From: Planctomycetota bacterium
GTDB lineage: Bacteria; Planctomycetota; Brocadiia; Brocadiales; Brocadiaceae
Direction of reading: 5' to 3'
Length of the DNA stretch: 64,000 nucleotides
NCBI GenBank assembly: GCA_016873165.1
Contig: VGXV01000001.1
Coordinates: 29,643 to 93,642 of the forward strand
The position numbers were made by a program, and so were the translations under genes. The notes below the pieces were generated by a model that saw nothing but the letters and a program-made list of their open reading frames with translations, ran no database searches and was not told the origin of the DNA. Positions 1-8,327 of the stretch are shown here, one piece after another. Position 1 is the first letter of the stretch. The number at the start of each line of letters is the position of its first letter.

Positions 1-441
1 TCTTACAGCATACATTTCTTCGGGCGTGGCATCGGCATAAAGATAAGGCACCCTGACAAATCCGACCAATCCTTGAGCACCAAGAAGATAACATGCAGGG
101 CAGATACTTTCGGATCTATGTCTGGGATTAGGAGAATAAGAACACCCTCCGCCATCGAGAAATTTACCTTGTTCAATTAATTTTTTTTCATCAGATGAAA
201 GTGTATTGTAAGCGCTAGGAATGCATGGTTTCATAGCAGAATTACCAGCAAATATGCTTATTAGATATTCCTCAATACTAGCTCTCAAAGCGCCTTTAAG
301 ACTCGAACCTTGTATAACAGCCCTTCCACCAACGGTTGTTATTGGATTATCAATACCGGACATAATATTTTGTTTGGCACCTATCCTGAAAGGTTCTTTT
401 GTAACTAATGTAACGTTAAAAGCTCTGATTATTTTACTCAT
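1..441 (-). CDS. Cas7-like RAMP protein of a type III CRISPR effector (partial, C-terminus off window)
   Basis: The first 147 residues are visible; the gene runs off the left edge. It opens MSKIIRAFNVTLVTKEPFRI and has the RAMP-type segment VIQGSSLKGALRASIEE, followed by a cysteine-rich stretch ending ICPACYLLGAQGLVGFVRV. These match the fold-defining motifs of Csm3/Cmr4-like (Cas7-group) backbone subunits that coat crRNA and usually cut target RNA. The ATG overlaps the end of the upstream small gene by 8 bp, and a purine-rich GGAGAAG lies just upstream, which supports this start and translational coupling. Family assignment rests on motifs only. The catalytic Asp of Csm3 cannot be assigned with confidence. 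Confidence 0.75.
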   Translation of the reverse strand, partial: MSKIIRAFNVTLVTKEPFRIGAKQNIMSGIDNPITTVGGRAVIQGSSLKGALRASIEEYLISIFAGNSAMKPCIPSAYNTLSSDEKKLIEQGKFLDGGGCSYSPNPRHRSESICPACYLLGAQGLVGFVRVPYLYADATPEEMYAVR

Positions 442-817
442 TTTTCTTCTCCTTTTTTAAAGACTCATCTATAATCGAATTTAGTTTTCCCAATATATAA
501 GAGCAGATCATTACATCCAAATCGCTATTTCCCAGGGTATTTAAAATATCAAGCAAGGTTTCGTTTCTTACGATCTCCCATCTTGCGAATTCTTGTCTCT
601 TGTCCCGCTTCTCAACCTTTCCCATTTGAAATGTTTTCGCGGTTTGATAGCCTTCTCTTTCCAATAATTGCCTTAAATTATCTAATTGATTGTTCGCAAA
701 CCATTGTTCTCGCCTATCTTTTTCTAATCGCTTTCGCTTCACGATTTCGACAATTTTTTGAATTGTGTTATTTATTAAGGTATCCCTTTCAAAAAGTGCT
801 TTAGGTCCTTTCATCAT
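434..817 (-). CDS. small helical protein, probable Cas11-like small subunit
   Basis: This 127-residue protein is rich in Lys, Glu and Arg and is predicted by eye to be almost entirely helical. It has no motif that I recognise. Its place between a Cas5-like and a Cas7-like RAMP gene, with overlaps of 4 bp upstream and 8 bp downstream, is where type III loci carry the small subunit (Csm2/Cmr5/Cas11), which fills the belly of the effector and contacts target RNA. The length fits that family. The assignment is by context, size and composition, not by sequence similarity. Confidence 0.55.
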   Translation of the reverse strand: MMKGPKALFERDTLINNTIQKIVEIVKRKRLEKDRREQWFANNQLDNLRQLLEREGYQTAKTFQMGKVEKRDKRQEFARWEIVRNETLLDILNTLGNSDLDVMICSYILGKLNSIIDESLKKEKKNE

Positions 818-1452
818 TTATCCTCCTCGAGTAAAAATTCACAGCCTTCTATCACACTACCTTCAAACAACGATTTAATATACTTTCCTGAAATTTTTGT
901 AGTGGGCTCAAAAAGATAACCATAAACATATTTCTTTATACTTTTAATTCCAAAGTATTCCATACAATTGGCCGTTTCCGGTATGCGAGACTGTAATGTC
1001 CCTAATTTGATTTCTGGATTTTCTATAATCTCAGTAAAATGAAGATGACACTTACCAAAACCTTTAGACTTAAATGCCCCCATTGTTATATCAAAATTCT
1101 GATTTTCTTTCTTTTCAATAAAATGTTCTGGCATCATGTCCTTTAGAAAAACATAAACCAGTGCTTTAACGTCCGTAATAAATTCTATTTGCAACGGAAC
1201 TTTAGAAACATCTTCAAAAACATATCTTGGGGAATAAATATGAATTTGTCTGTATTGATCAATATTTTTTAGGTAATCCGAATCAAGCTTACCCAGTGCA
1301 TAGATTCCTGGAAAGTTAAAAGTATCGCGCAAAGCACCAGTAATAGTAGAAAAGGGAATAGTCTTAATACAAGGCTTATAAGTCCCTTTTTTAACTCTTT
1401 CTCCAATGCAAAGAATATCCGATGTCAGTTCATACTTAATATATTTTGACAT
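814..1452 (-). CDS. Cas5-group RAMP protein of a type III CRISPR effector
   Basis: The 212-residue product has two RAMP hallmarks: an early loop, IPFSTITGALRDTF, and a late glycine-rich loop, MGAFKSKGFGKCHL. A Cas5-group subunit (Csm4/Cmr3/Csx10-like) caps the crRNA 5' tag and binds the large subunit. The gene sits 8 bp downstream of the Cas10-like gene and overlaps the small-subunit gene by 4 bp, so the set is one operon. It is shorter than typical Csm4, Cmr3 or Csx10 (about 300 residues or more), so this is a compact variant. I cannot place it in a named subfamily. Confidence 0.65.
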   Translation of the reverse strand: MSKYIKYELTSDILCIGERVKKGTYKPCIKTIPFSTITGALRDTFNFPGIYALGKLDSDYLKNIDQYRQIHIYSPRYVFEDVSKVPLQIEFITDVKALVYVFLKDMMPEHFIEKKENQNFDITMGAFKSKGFGKCHLHFTEIIENPEIKLGTLQSRIPETANCMEYFGIKSIKKYVYGYLFEPTTKISGKYIKSLFEGSVIEGCEFLLEEDK

Positions 1453-1460
1453 ATCAAACC

Positions 1461-3335
1461 TCAGTCCCGCATTATTTTGTAATAAGCTAAAGTTTCTTGA
1501 ATTGATAATTCTCCAGTGGTAATTAAATGTTTTGCAAGCCCTCCTAATTCATTTTTCATATCAAACATTGTTACTTTTACTAAAAATTGATTTTTTGTTT
1601 TCTCTTCGATCTCTGCAAGTTTGTGCAAGGCGGTACTAATCTTCTTATCTTCTATTCCGGCATCTCTAAGACATATATATTTGCCGAAGCTAATTTCCAA
1701 TTTGGTATGCGGAACAGCATAGACATTTATTGCCTCTTTTGGATTATTCAAAACCTGCCAATGTTCCATAAAAGGATATTTAACATTGGAAATAGTCACT
1801 GAAAGCCTTATGGGTAAAATTGCCTTTTCTTTTTCTGTAAAACTTACAAATTTCGGGAAATAATCTTGGTATTTAAAAAGTTTTGTATATTCATTGAGCA
1901 GTGGCTTTATTTCACTATCATTCTTAATTTTTATACAGAACATATTTGGTAAAATGGATTCGTGATTGTTTTCTCCATTGTAATCTTTATAACTAAAAAC
2001 CCGTTCCCTAAAAGAATCCAAGAATTTATCATAATCGTATAAGAATTCTTTTATTATGGAAAATCCCAAATCCCCATCTAAAACATCTTTAAAATCAAAT
2101 TCCTTTTTGAACATATTTTTGAGTAAACTCACCAATTCACCCATATTAAGGGTAATCTTAAAAAAGGCAACACTAACATCTTCTTCATCTTCCCATTTTG
2201 CTAATGTTTTGGCCTTATCAGCCTCTTCTCTTACCATTAGACACCCATCACATAAAAACTCCTCCACAGGTTCGATTCCCATAACATCTGGATATCTCTC
2301 GCGCGGATATACCTTGCTTGCTGGTGCCATCTGACACATATCACATATAATAGCCCTATGACTGGCTTCGTTATCTTCTCTTGGGATTATTTCTGTGTCT
2401 AGTTTTGGATATAAATTTTGCTGATATGGTCCAAAAAGACTATTATAAATATGGAGAAATTCTTTGTTGCTCAAAAGTGTCTCCACAATGGTTGATTCAA
2501 AGTAATAATTTGTCCTTAGCCTCAAGACATCTTCAACTTTCCCTTTAATATCCTTGACATCATCTGGAATAGTAATGACTAAAATTTCTTCCGCCAATTC
2601 GTAAATAATAATTCCTTTTATTTTACCGGCGATTTCCTTCAATATTGTTGTAACGTCTTGAATAAGTTTCGTATCCCTTAGTCTCGATAACTTACCATGG
2701 GTAGTTAGTTTCAGGCGAACCATAGCGACCTTCTTTTTAGCAAACGAATTTACAACTTTTCTATATTCTTTAGATTCGTCCATCTTTTCTTGTATGCCAA
2801 GATAACTACAATTCCCCAAAAAGAAGGTATACCATAATGCCGTAAGCTCATTATGGGTATGAAGGGAAGCGAAAGGACAATGGCCTGCATCCTCAGACCT
2901 GATTAAAAAGTCCTGTTCAAATCTTTTATAAAGCTCTTCAAGATTAGTTGATTTTTTAACTTCCTCTATAACTCCGGGATACTGTGAAAGCGCGTCCTTC
3001 TCTTGCTTAAGGATATTATTATCTTTTATGATATCTCTCCAAATCCTGAATGTTTTGTAGGAACGATATTTAGAAGTACGGAGTTTTCTTGATATAGTGG
3101 CTGCCTTTACGTCAGCTAGATGAATGCACAACATTTCTTTATCTAAAGGAAATGGGTTGCATCCGCTCTTATGAGCACTTGTCCAATACCGACTGACGCA
3201 ATGATGTTTAAGTGCCTTTTTAATGTCTGAATTTATTGAACTAAGTCCATCACAATATTCAGGACAATAATGTATCTTACTATCTCCTGTTAACTTTAAG
3301 ATGTCATGTAGTTTAGCTAATATGCTTCTGTCCAT
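1461..3335 (-). CDS. cas10: Cas10-family large subunit: HD motif kept, no GGDD cyclase motif
   Basis: The protein has 624 residues. Near the N-terminus LHDILK (H10-D11) resembles the HD-nuclease motif, with further histidines at 44-45 and IHLADVKAA at 71-79. Residues about 202-270 look like the first palm domain, but ELAEE (246-250) stands where a Gly-rich turn is usual. A zinc finger follows (C331, C334, C362, C365). The second palm, about 387-490, begins VAFFKITLNMGEL and lacks the GGDD that makes cyclic oligoadenylate in active Cas10; ILPNMFCIKI stands there instead. A helical C-terminal region follows. A single-stranded-DNA nuclease without second-messenger output is the likely role. Csx11-like or III-C/III-F-like affiliation is possible but unproven. 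Confidence 0.75.
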   Translation of the reverse strand: MDRSILAKLHDILKLTGDSKIHYCPEYCDGLSSINSDIKKALKHHCVSRYWTSAHKSGCNPFPLDKEMLCIHLADVKAATISRKLRTSKYRSYKTFRIWRDIIKDNNILKQEKDALSQYPGVIEEVKKSTNLEELYKRFEQDFLIRSEDAGHCPFASLHTHNELTALWYTFFLGNCSYLGIQEKMDESKEYRKVVNSFAKKKVAMVRLKLTTHGKLSRLRDTKLIQDVTTILKEIAGKIKGIIIYELAEEILVITIPDDVKDIKGKVEDVLRLRTNYYFESTIVETLLSNKEFLHIYNSLFGPYQQNLYPKLDTEIIPREDNEASHRAIICDMCQMAPASKVYPRERYPDVMGIEPVEEFLCDGCLMVREEADKAKTLAKWEDEEDVSVAFFKITLNMGELVSLLKNMFKKEFDFKDVLDGDLGFSIIKEFLYDYDKFLDSFRERVFSYKDYNGENNHESILPNMFCIKIKNDSEIKPLLNEYTKLFKYQDYFPKFVSFTEKEKAILPIRLSVTISNVKYPFMEHWQVLNNPKEAINVYAVPHTKLEISFGKYICLRDAGIEDKKISTALHKLAEIEEKTKNQFLVKVTMFDMKNELGGLAKHLITTGELSIQETLAYYKIMRD

Positions 3336-3368
3336 ACAAAATCCTTTGTAAGAATTGTTTTATACGTC

Positions 3369-3536
3369 TCACGAGAAAAATTTCTCCCTTATCCTCTTTG
3401 CCTTTTCCGGCATAGCTGTGTGAAAGAATTCCATCTGTGCTTCCAGCCACATGAGTTTTTCCCGCACAGGTTTTTTTTGATATTCTTCTATTTGCTCTTT
3501 TGTTTTGTAGTAAAGTAACGGCTGTTCAGCTTTCAT
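3369..3536 (-). CDS. small protein partnered with nucleotidyltransferase (antitoxin-like)
   Basis: A 55-residue protein begins MKAEQPLLYYKTKEQIEEYQ and continues with REKLMWLEAQMEFFHTAMPEK and a basic tail. Short proteins with a 'KL.WLE...F...A.PEK' pattern are commonly encoded beside AbiEii-like nucleotidyltransferases. The ATG lies inside the 3' end of the nucleotidyltransferase gene (11 bp overlap), so the two are translated together. The function is unknown; an antitoxin or accessory role is inference from pairing. Confidence 0.6.
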   Translation of the reverse strand: MKAEQPLLYYKTKEQIEEYQKKPVREKLMWLEAQMEFFHTAMPEKAKRIREKFFS

Positions 3537-4029
3537 TATTCCATTCCTCCCGTATCTTCCTCAGGTAAAATACGTCTGCAATATCCTGGGGTCTGCCCGC
3601 TTTCTCTTTCATCTCAATGAGATATTGTATCGGCGCTACCGGAATGATCGTTTTTTCAGCATGGATTTCCTCCCTCGCTTCATAGACCACATCAAAATTG
3701 AAGGGCATTTCTACAAAAATATCGAGAAGGAAAAAGGGATTCTTAGGGTCAAAAAGGCTGAAAACCGTCATTCCTTTTTCTCTAATCCAGCTTTCTCTTG
3801 TTTCTTTTTTCATAAAGTCTTCAAGTCTTACTGGAATTTTTGGCTTGAAATTGAGTTCCTTCATGACTGCAATAAACCTGTTTAGGTTATTTTCTTCCAA
3901 ATCCACAACGAGGTCAATATCTGCTGTGGCCCTTTCGATGCCATAGAGATTGACCGCTATACCGCCAACTACCAAATAACGAACCTTGGCGTTATTCAGC
4001 GCAAAAAACAGACTTTCAAATTTGATCAA
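3526..4029 (-). CDS. nucleotidyltransferase, AbiEii/DUF6036-like
   Basis: The 167-residue protein has the nucleotidyltransferase signature VRYLVVGGIAVNLYG followed by R-A-T-A-D-I-D-L-V-V, which supplies the Gly-Gly turn and the paired metal-binding Asp residues. Such enzymes act as toxins or RNA/protein-modifying partners in two-gene modules. The start is a TTG at 4029 with AAGGAG about 9 bases upstream; no better ATG is near. It is followed by an overlapping 55-residue gene. The pair stands between cas6 and cas10 on the same strand, which may mean a defence-associated module or a chance passenger. Confidence 0.75.
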   Translation of the reverse strand: MIKFESLFFALNNAKVRYLVVGGIAVNLYGIERATADIDLVVDLEENNLNRFIAVMKELNFKPKIPVRLEDFMKKETRESWIREKGMTVFSLFDPKNPFFLLDIFVEMPFNFDVVYEAREEIHAEKTIIPVAPIQYLIEMKEKAGRPQDIADVFYLRKIREEWNNES

Positions 4030-4503
4030 AGCAAAACTCCTTTTTCTTTCACCCCTTTGGGGTTGATCCTATGTTACCTTCGCTTCCAGGGGCTTCACCC
4101 CTGGCTATATTCTTTCTGCCCTCCGGGCATTTTAAGGGAGCATTCCCGATTTTTTGTAAATAAAACAATTCTGCCGAATATGAAAAGTTCCTCATCTCAC
4201 TGAGAAGCTCAACCCTTCGACGGAGTCTATCCTGAGCGGTAAATGATGAGTTACAAAAAACGGGAATGCTCCCCATTTTAACCACTTCCGCCGTGTCATT
4301 TGTGGTAAAAATAAGTGTACCGTATAGGATTTTTATTTTATTTAAGCGATTTCGAGTCCATAACCAATATGGCATGGTAAATAGTCTATGGAAAACCTCC
4401 CCTTCATCCCCTCCTTGCGAAGGAGGAACAAGGAAACCTTTTATCATTACCTCCCCTTTGTCCCCTCCTTGCGAAGGAGGGGATTGAGGGGTGGTTATAA
4501 GTT
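4030..4503. repeat. repeat-filled spacer between nucleotidyltransferase and cas6
   Basis: No credible gene lies here; open frames in it read through repeats. It holds an element bounded by imperfect 24-bp inverted ends (4136-4159 and 4251-4273, starting GGGAGCATTCCCG), with a 'CCTTCGACGGAG...CCTGAGCGG' repeat inside. From about 4399 to 4495 there are two copies of a unit around the palindrome CTCCTTGCGAAGGAG. Confidence 0.8.
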
Positions 4504-5604
4504 CTATAAAATTTCATACTTCCCCAACCCAAACGACGTCCCCTTCCCCACGTGGACGTACTCGCCCAGCCGTAATAACGTTATGAAATCCGATATATCG
4601 CCTTCATAAGTAACAGCGCCGGTGACACCTCCAAGGGACATCCACTGCTCCTGTCTTGTTGAATACCGATTCCAGTCATACCACTTGATGTCCGACTCTG
4701 TTTGCTTTACCAGTTTTGCCTTTTCAATGAGACCTTTAAAGTCTGCCTGAAACCTTTCGTCACAATGAAAATACGATAAAGAAGAAATACGTCTTAAAAG
4801 ATTTCTGACAAGGATATGGAATTCGATCTTATCGGTTATGTGACCGTCAAAACGAAGTCTTAAAGGGGTAACCAGTGAAATGGTTATTTTGTTATCAGGG
4901 TTATTTCCCTGAGGAGTGTCTTTTTGCAGCATGTTTTTAACCCCTCCTTTGTCCTCCCCTTCATAAAGGGCGGAAATGGCAGCAGAGGAGTGAATACCGT
5001 TTGTTGTGCCTTTCCCACCACAAGTTTTTTCTTCGTGCCCTTCGTGTGCTTCGTGGTTAAAATCTTTTCGGTTACAGCCTTGCTGCGTTATGATGGGATA
5101 GTGGTTGGCGAGGGTTTGTGTTTTATTGTCGTAAACTTGTATAGCTTCATTTCCCAAACTAATTCCCTCAACCTGCAACAGGTCGTATTTCCCCCTCCCC
5201 TGCCCGATTCCCTGTTTTCCCAGTTCGGTAAAGGTATAGATAAAATACGGCAAATACTCTATTGCCCTGCCAATGAGAATAAGGCTGAAGGAGAATGATT
5301 CGCCGGGAGAATAAAGGAGCTTTTCGTCTGCCGGGGGTTCTATGACAAAAGGATGGGGAACTTTCGGGTAGAGGCGAAGTATTTCGGCATCTTCCGGGGG
5401 AGGGGTTTCAAAGATGTATGCGTAGATGCATTTTTGCTTCAGCATGCAGGTATCGCATGGTTTTCCCCTTACCACACAGACGACTTTTTTGAAGGCATAT
5501 CCGAACCCGCCGCGGAATACCGCTCCCTTATATGCAGGGAAGCGTATATGGTCTTTTGCACACACGGTGAATCTGAATTTTGCCAAACGAAATGAGAAGG
5601 GCAT
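4504..5604 (-). CDS. cas6: Cas6-family CRISPR RNA endoribonuclease with an internal repeat insertion
   Basis: Cas6 cuts CRISPR precursor RNA in the repeat. The protein opens MPFSFRLAKFRFTV, has a conserved block FPAYKGAVFRGGFGYAFKKV with a cysteine pair region CDTCMLKQKC, and ends with the RAMP glycine loop VGKGTSFGLGKYEI. I place the start at the ATG at 5604, 366 residues, since the open frame upstream (to 5706) has no homology-like sequence. Residues about 177-235 (bases roughly 4905-5080) are low-complexity and encoded by genome repeats, including NHEAHEGHEEK and ISALYEGEDKGGVK. This insertion keeps the frame. Catalytic residues of Cas6 are not conserved enough to name. Confidence 0.8.
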   Translation of the reverse strand: MPFSFRLAKFRFTVCAKDHIRFPAYKGAVFRGGFGYAFKKVVCVVRGKPCDTCMLKQKCIYAYIFETPPPEDAEILRLYPKVPHPFVIEPPADEKLLYSPGESFSFSLILIGRAIEYLPYFIYTFTELGKQGIGQGRGKYDLLQVEGISLGNEAIQVYDNKTQTLANHYPIITQQGCNRKDFNHEAHEGHEEKTCGGKGTTNGIHSSAAISALYEGEDKGGVKNMLQKDTPQGNNPDNKITISLVTPLRLRFDGHITDKIEFHILVRNLLRRISSLSYFHCDERFQADFKGLIEKAKLVKQTESDIKWYDWNRYSTRQEQWMSLGGVTGAVTYEGDISDFITLLRLGEYVHVGKGTSFGLGKYEIL

Positions 5605-5970
5605 TAAAATTTCCAAAACTGAAAAGTCTTTTGAGAAATAAACACCACCCTCCTGATACCTCCCCAGGCGAATCAACACTATAGAGCGAATAATATTGAA
5701 AATCAACAGGAAAATATGTTCGGTTTGAATGGTTCGGAAAGAGAAGGTCTTCTTGTTTTATCACACAAAAATTCCGGGACACAGAGGGATGATTCGTAAT
5801 ATACAGACAATACAACTCAAGTCCGATACGGATAAACGTAGAGACGCATTGCTATGCGTCTCTATAGTTCGTACCACTCTATTATCAATTTACAATTAAC
5901 ATTTTATAAATACCCCTCACGTATCTATTCCATTTTAATTCTTTACGCTCCCCCCTGTGTCTTTGTGTGA
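5605..5970. other. spacer with one palindromic repeat
   Basis: This stretch separates cas6 from the globin-coupled kinase gene, whose 3' end lies at 5971. It contains a perfect 11-bp stem with a 4-base loop at 5839-5864 (TAGAGACGCAT and its complement), a repeat seen at three other places in the window. No other gene is credible. The cas6 promoter should lie here. Confidence 0.6.
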
Positions 5971-7254
5971 TTATGTTGTCTTCCCGGGCTGTTTCAGTGG
6001 TATGGTAAAAGTGAAGGTGCTGCCGGCCCCTGCTTTGCTTACAAAATCTATTTTACCCCCGTGCATTTCCACCAATCGTTTTGTAAGATTCAATCCAAGT
6101 CCGGTGCCTTCATATTTCCGGGAAAAGGAGCTGTCTATTTGTTTAAAAGCCTGGAAAATTTTTGAGTAGTCTTCTTCTTTTATTCCTATTCCCGTATCGC
6201 TCACTTCCACTTTTATACAATCCATTCCCTGGTTTATCGCAGTTGTTTTGATTGAAACGGTTCCGTTTTCAGGGGTAAATTTAATTGAATTTGACAACAA
6301 ATTATAGAGGATTTGCTTGAATTTTACAGGGTCCGCGCAGATTCGTTCGTTGTGATTGTGGATGTTCGTGTTTAAAATAAGCCTCTTTTTGTCTGCAAGG
6401 GTTTTGAGCGTAACTATCACATCACTTATCAACTGCCCCATTTCAAACTCTTCATATTTTAATTCCAGCTTTCCCGATTCGATTTTTGTAAGATCAAGAA
6501 TGTCATTTATCATCTGTAACAGATGTTGTCCGCTCTGGTGTATATCTTTTACAAAATCTATTTGTTCTTCGTTCAGTTCGCCACATACTTTGTCGCGCAA
6601 TACTTCGGAAAAGCCGATGATGGCATTCAGCGGTGTTCTCAGTTCGTGCGACATATTAGCTAAAAATTCACTCTTTGCCCTGTTTGCGGCAATGATCTCT
6701 TTGTTTTGTTCCTCCGTAAGCCGGACTTTTTCCTGTAAGGCAGCATGGTAACTATTGATATAGGCATCTATAGCAAGCTGCATATCGAGATTGGTAATCT
6801 TATCCAATACCAGTATATAATCCTTCATCTTATCCGGCTGTGTTACATATTTATCGATTATGAGAGAAAAGAGCAGCCGGTGATAGAGGCAATACGCTCC
6901 GATATACCACTTTGGAAATAAATTTATCTTGTAATGAACCTTGCCGATGTTTAGTCTCTGTTCAAAATATTTTTCATCGTAATTCCCCTGAGTGAGAGTA
7001 ATGAGATAGTCTTTTTGTGAGTGCACTAATCGCTGTATGATTTCTTTATCCGGCAAAAACGCGCGTGTCCCTTTAAAACGGAGAAGATGCTGGTAAAATT
7101 TATCAACAATCTCATCGGCATGCTGCTGTATGATTTCACTGAGTTCTTTTAACAAACAAACATCATGCTCTGCAAAATCGAGATAATCCATACGAGCCTG
7201 ACGTTCTTTTTCATCAAGGGTAAATTCTTCCGATGCCATTTCATCTGTATTCAT
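5971..7254 (-). CDS. globin-coupled sensor histidine kinase
   Basis: The 427-residue protein begins with a globin-coupled sensor domain (about 20-170). IGKVHYKINLFPKWYIGAY carries the expected proximal heme histidine, H107. A short linker is followed by HisKA with MSHELRTPLNAIIGFSEVL (phospho-acceptor H203) and a HATPase domain with DTGIGI and GTGLGL. There is no transmembrane segment and no receiver domain, so it is a cytosolic kinase likely sensing O2, NO or redox through heme. It lies 50 bp downstream of a K+ channel gene on the same strand and may be co-transcribed. No partner regulator is adjacent. Confidence 0.88.
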   Translation of the reverse strand: MNTDEMASEEFTLDEKERQARMDYLDFAEHDVCLLKELSEIIQQHADEIVDKFYQHLLRFKGTRAFLPDKEIIQRLVHSQKDYLITLTQGNYDEKYFEQRLNIGKVHYKINLFPKWYIGAYCLYHRLLFSLIIDKYVTQPDKMKDYILVLDKITNLDMQLAIDAYINSYHAALQEKVRLTEEQNKEIIAANRAKSEFLANMSHELRTPLNAIIGFSEVLRDKVCGELNEEQIDFVKDIHQSGQHLLQMINDILDLTKIESGKLELKYEEFEMGQLISDVIVTLKTLADKKRLILNTNIHNHNERICADPVKFKQILYNLLSNSIKFTPENGTVSIKTTAINQGMDCIKVEVSDTGIGIKEEDYSKIFQAFKQIDSSFSRKYEGTGLGLNLTKRLVEMHGGKIDFVSKAGAGSTFTFTIPLKQPGKTT

Positions 7255-7304
7255 AATGTTTTTTAACGTAAAACAGCATTATAAAAATAAATATACACCC
7301 CCTA

Positions 7305-8327
7305 TTATTCAAATAATTTTCTCAACAGCTTTTTCTCATGTGGTATTGTCATAAATATCATTGTTACCTGACTATGGATAACAAAGTTATGAGAAGGATT
7401 ATAGAGCCATCCTTCGTTTGTTTTTAATGCAAGGAGGATCGTACGGGACAGATGTTCCAGCCCTAACTCTGAAATCGGCTTCCCGGTCATTTTCTCCGGC
7501 ACAATGATCTCTTCAATAACAAGAGTATCGTTTGTCTCATGCAATAAACTATCAAAAAAAGAAACGATATTGGGTTTTATCATCTCAGTGCACATGCGTA
7601 TACCGCCTATAAATGCAGGTAAAATAATCGAGTCTGCTCCAGCCTTCTTCATCTTATCAACATTCTTCTGTTCGTAGCAGCGCGAAACAACCTTTATTTT
7701 AGGATTTAAGTGCTTCGCTGACATACTTATGACAAGATTCCAGTTATCATTATCCGTAGCGGCAAAAATACCAGCAGCCCTCAAAATTCCTGCCCGTAAG
7801 AGCACACTGTCGTCCGTGGCATCGTCTCTTATACATATTAATTCGGGAAATGCCCTTGCTGTTTCGTCAATAGCCTTTTCATTCGTATCGATAGCAATGT
7901 GATATTTTTGCGCAATCCGGAGCTCTTTAACAATATGAAAACCAACCCTTCCCAGACCGCAAACAATATAATGATTTTTCAAGTTTTCAATTACTTTTTC
8001 CATTTTTCGCCTCTTAAAGGTTTCTCTTATATCTCCTTCCACTATCAGGGCTGTCACATTTGACAAAATATAGGTAATGGTGCCTATGCCAAAAAAAGCA
8101 AGAAAGATGGTAAATATTTTCCCCATAGGTTTGTCTGAAAAATCAATAACTTCTTCGAAGCCTATGGTAAATATGGTGATAACGGTCATGTATATGGAAT
8201 CCAGGACAGAAATTTGCTTTCTTCCTATAAGCCAATAACCTACCGTACCAATACACAAAATAACGGAAAAACTAACTCCTGCCCAAACAAAACGTTTGTA
8301 TATATGTGTTATGGGGTCCCGTATCAT
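7305..8327 (-). CDS. two-TM potassium channel with RCK/TrkA domains
   Basis: Residues 13-35 and 70-93 form two membrane helices around a pore loop whose filter reads TIFTIGFEEV (51-60), a variant of the usual T-V-G-Y/F-G. A cytoplasmic RCK (TrkA-N) Rossmann domain follows, with IVCGLGRVGF (121-130), and then a TrkA-C domain near the C-terminus. The architecture matches MthK-type ligand-gated K+ channels, in which Ca2+ or nucleotides bound to the RCK ring open the pore. The Glu in place of Gly after GF is common among bacterial relatives of uncertain selectivity. The globin-coupled kinase gene follows. Confidence 0.85.
   Translation of the reverse strand: MIRDPITHIYKRFVWAGVSFSVILCIGTVGYWLIGRKQISVLDSIYMTVITIFTIGFEEVIDFSDKPMGKIFTIFLAFFGIGTITYILSNVTALIVEGDIRETFKRRKMEKVIENLKNHYIVCGLGRVGFHIVKELRIAQKYHIAIDTNEKAIDETARAFPELICIRDDATDDSVLLRAGILRAAGIFAATDNDNWNLVISMSAKHLNPKIKVVSRCYEQKNVDKMKKAGADSIILPAFIGGIRMCTEMIKPNIVSFFDSLLHETNDTLVIEEIIVPEKMTGKPISELGLEHLSRTILLALKTNEGWLYNPSHNFVIHSQVTMIFMTIPHEKKLLRKLFE

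Noticed and set aside
4049..4447. 132-codon open frame on the minus strand
   Set aside because: It reads through dispersed repeats and has no protein-like conservation; its residues are encoded by the inverted-repeat element and the CTCCTTGCGAAGGAG unit.
4385..4500. Possible CRISPR array near cas6
   Set aside because: The two repeat units are palindromic elements seen elsewhere in the window, with no regular spacers; no array is visible in this window.
5839..5864. Terminator after or before cas6
   Set aside because: The stem is perfect but has no T-run and belongs to a dispersed palindrome family also found at 51366, 51475 and 57456.
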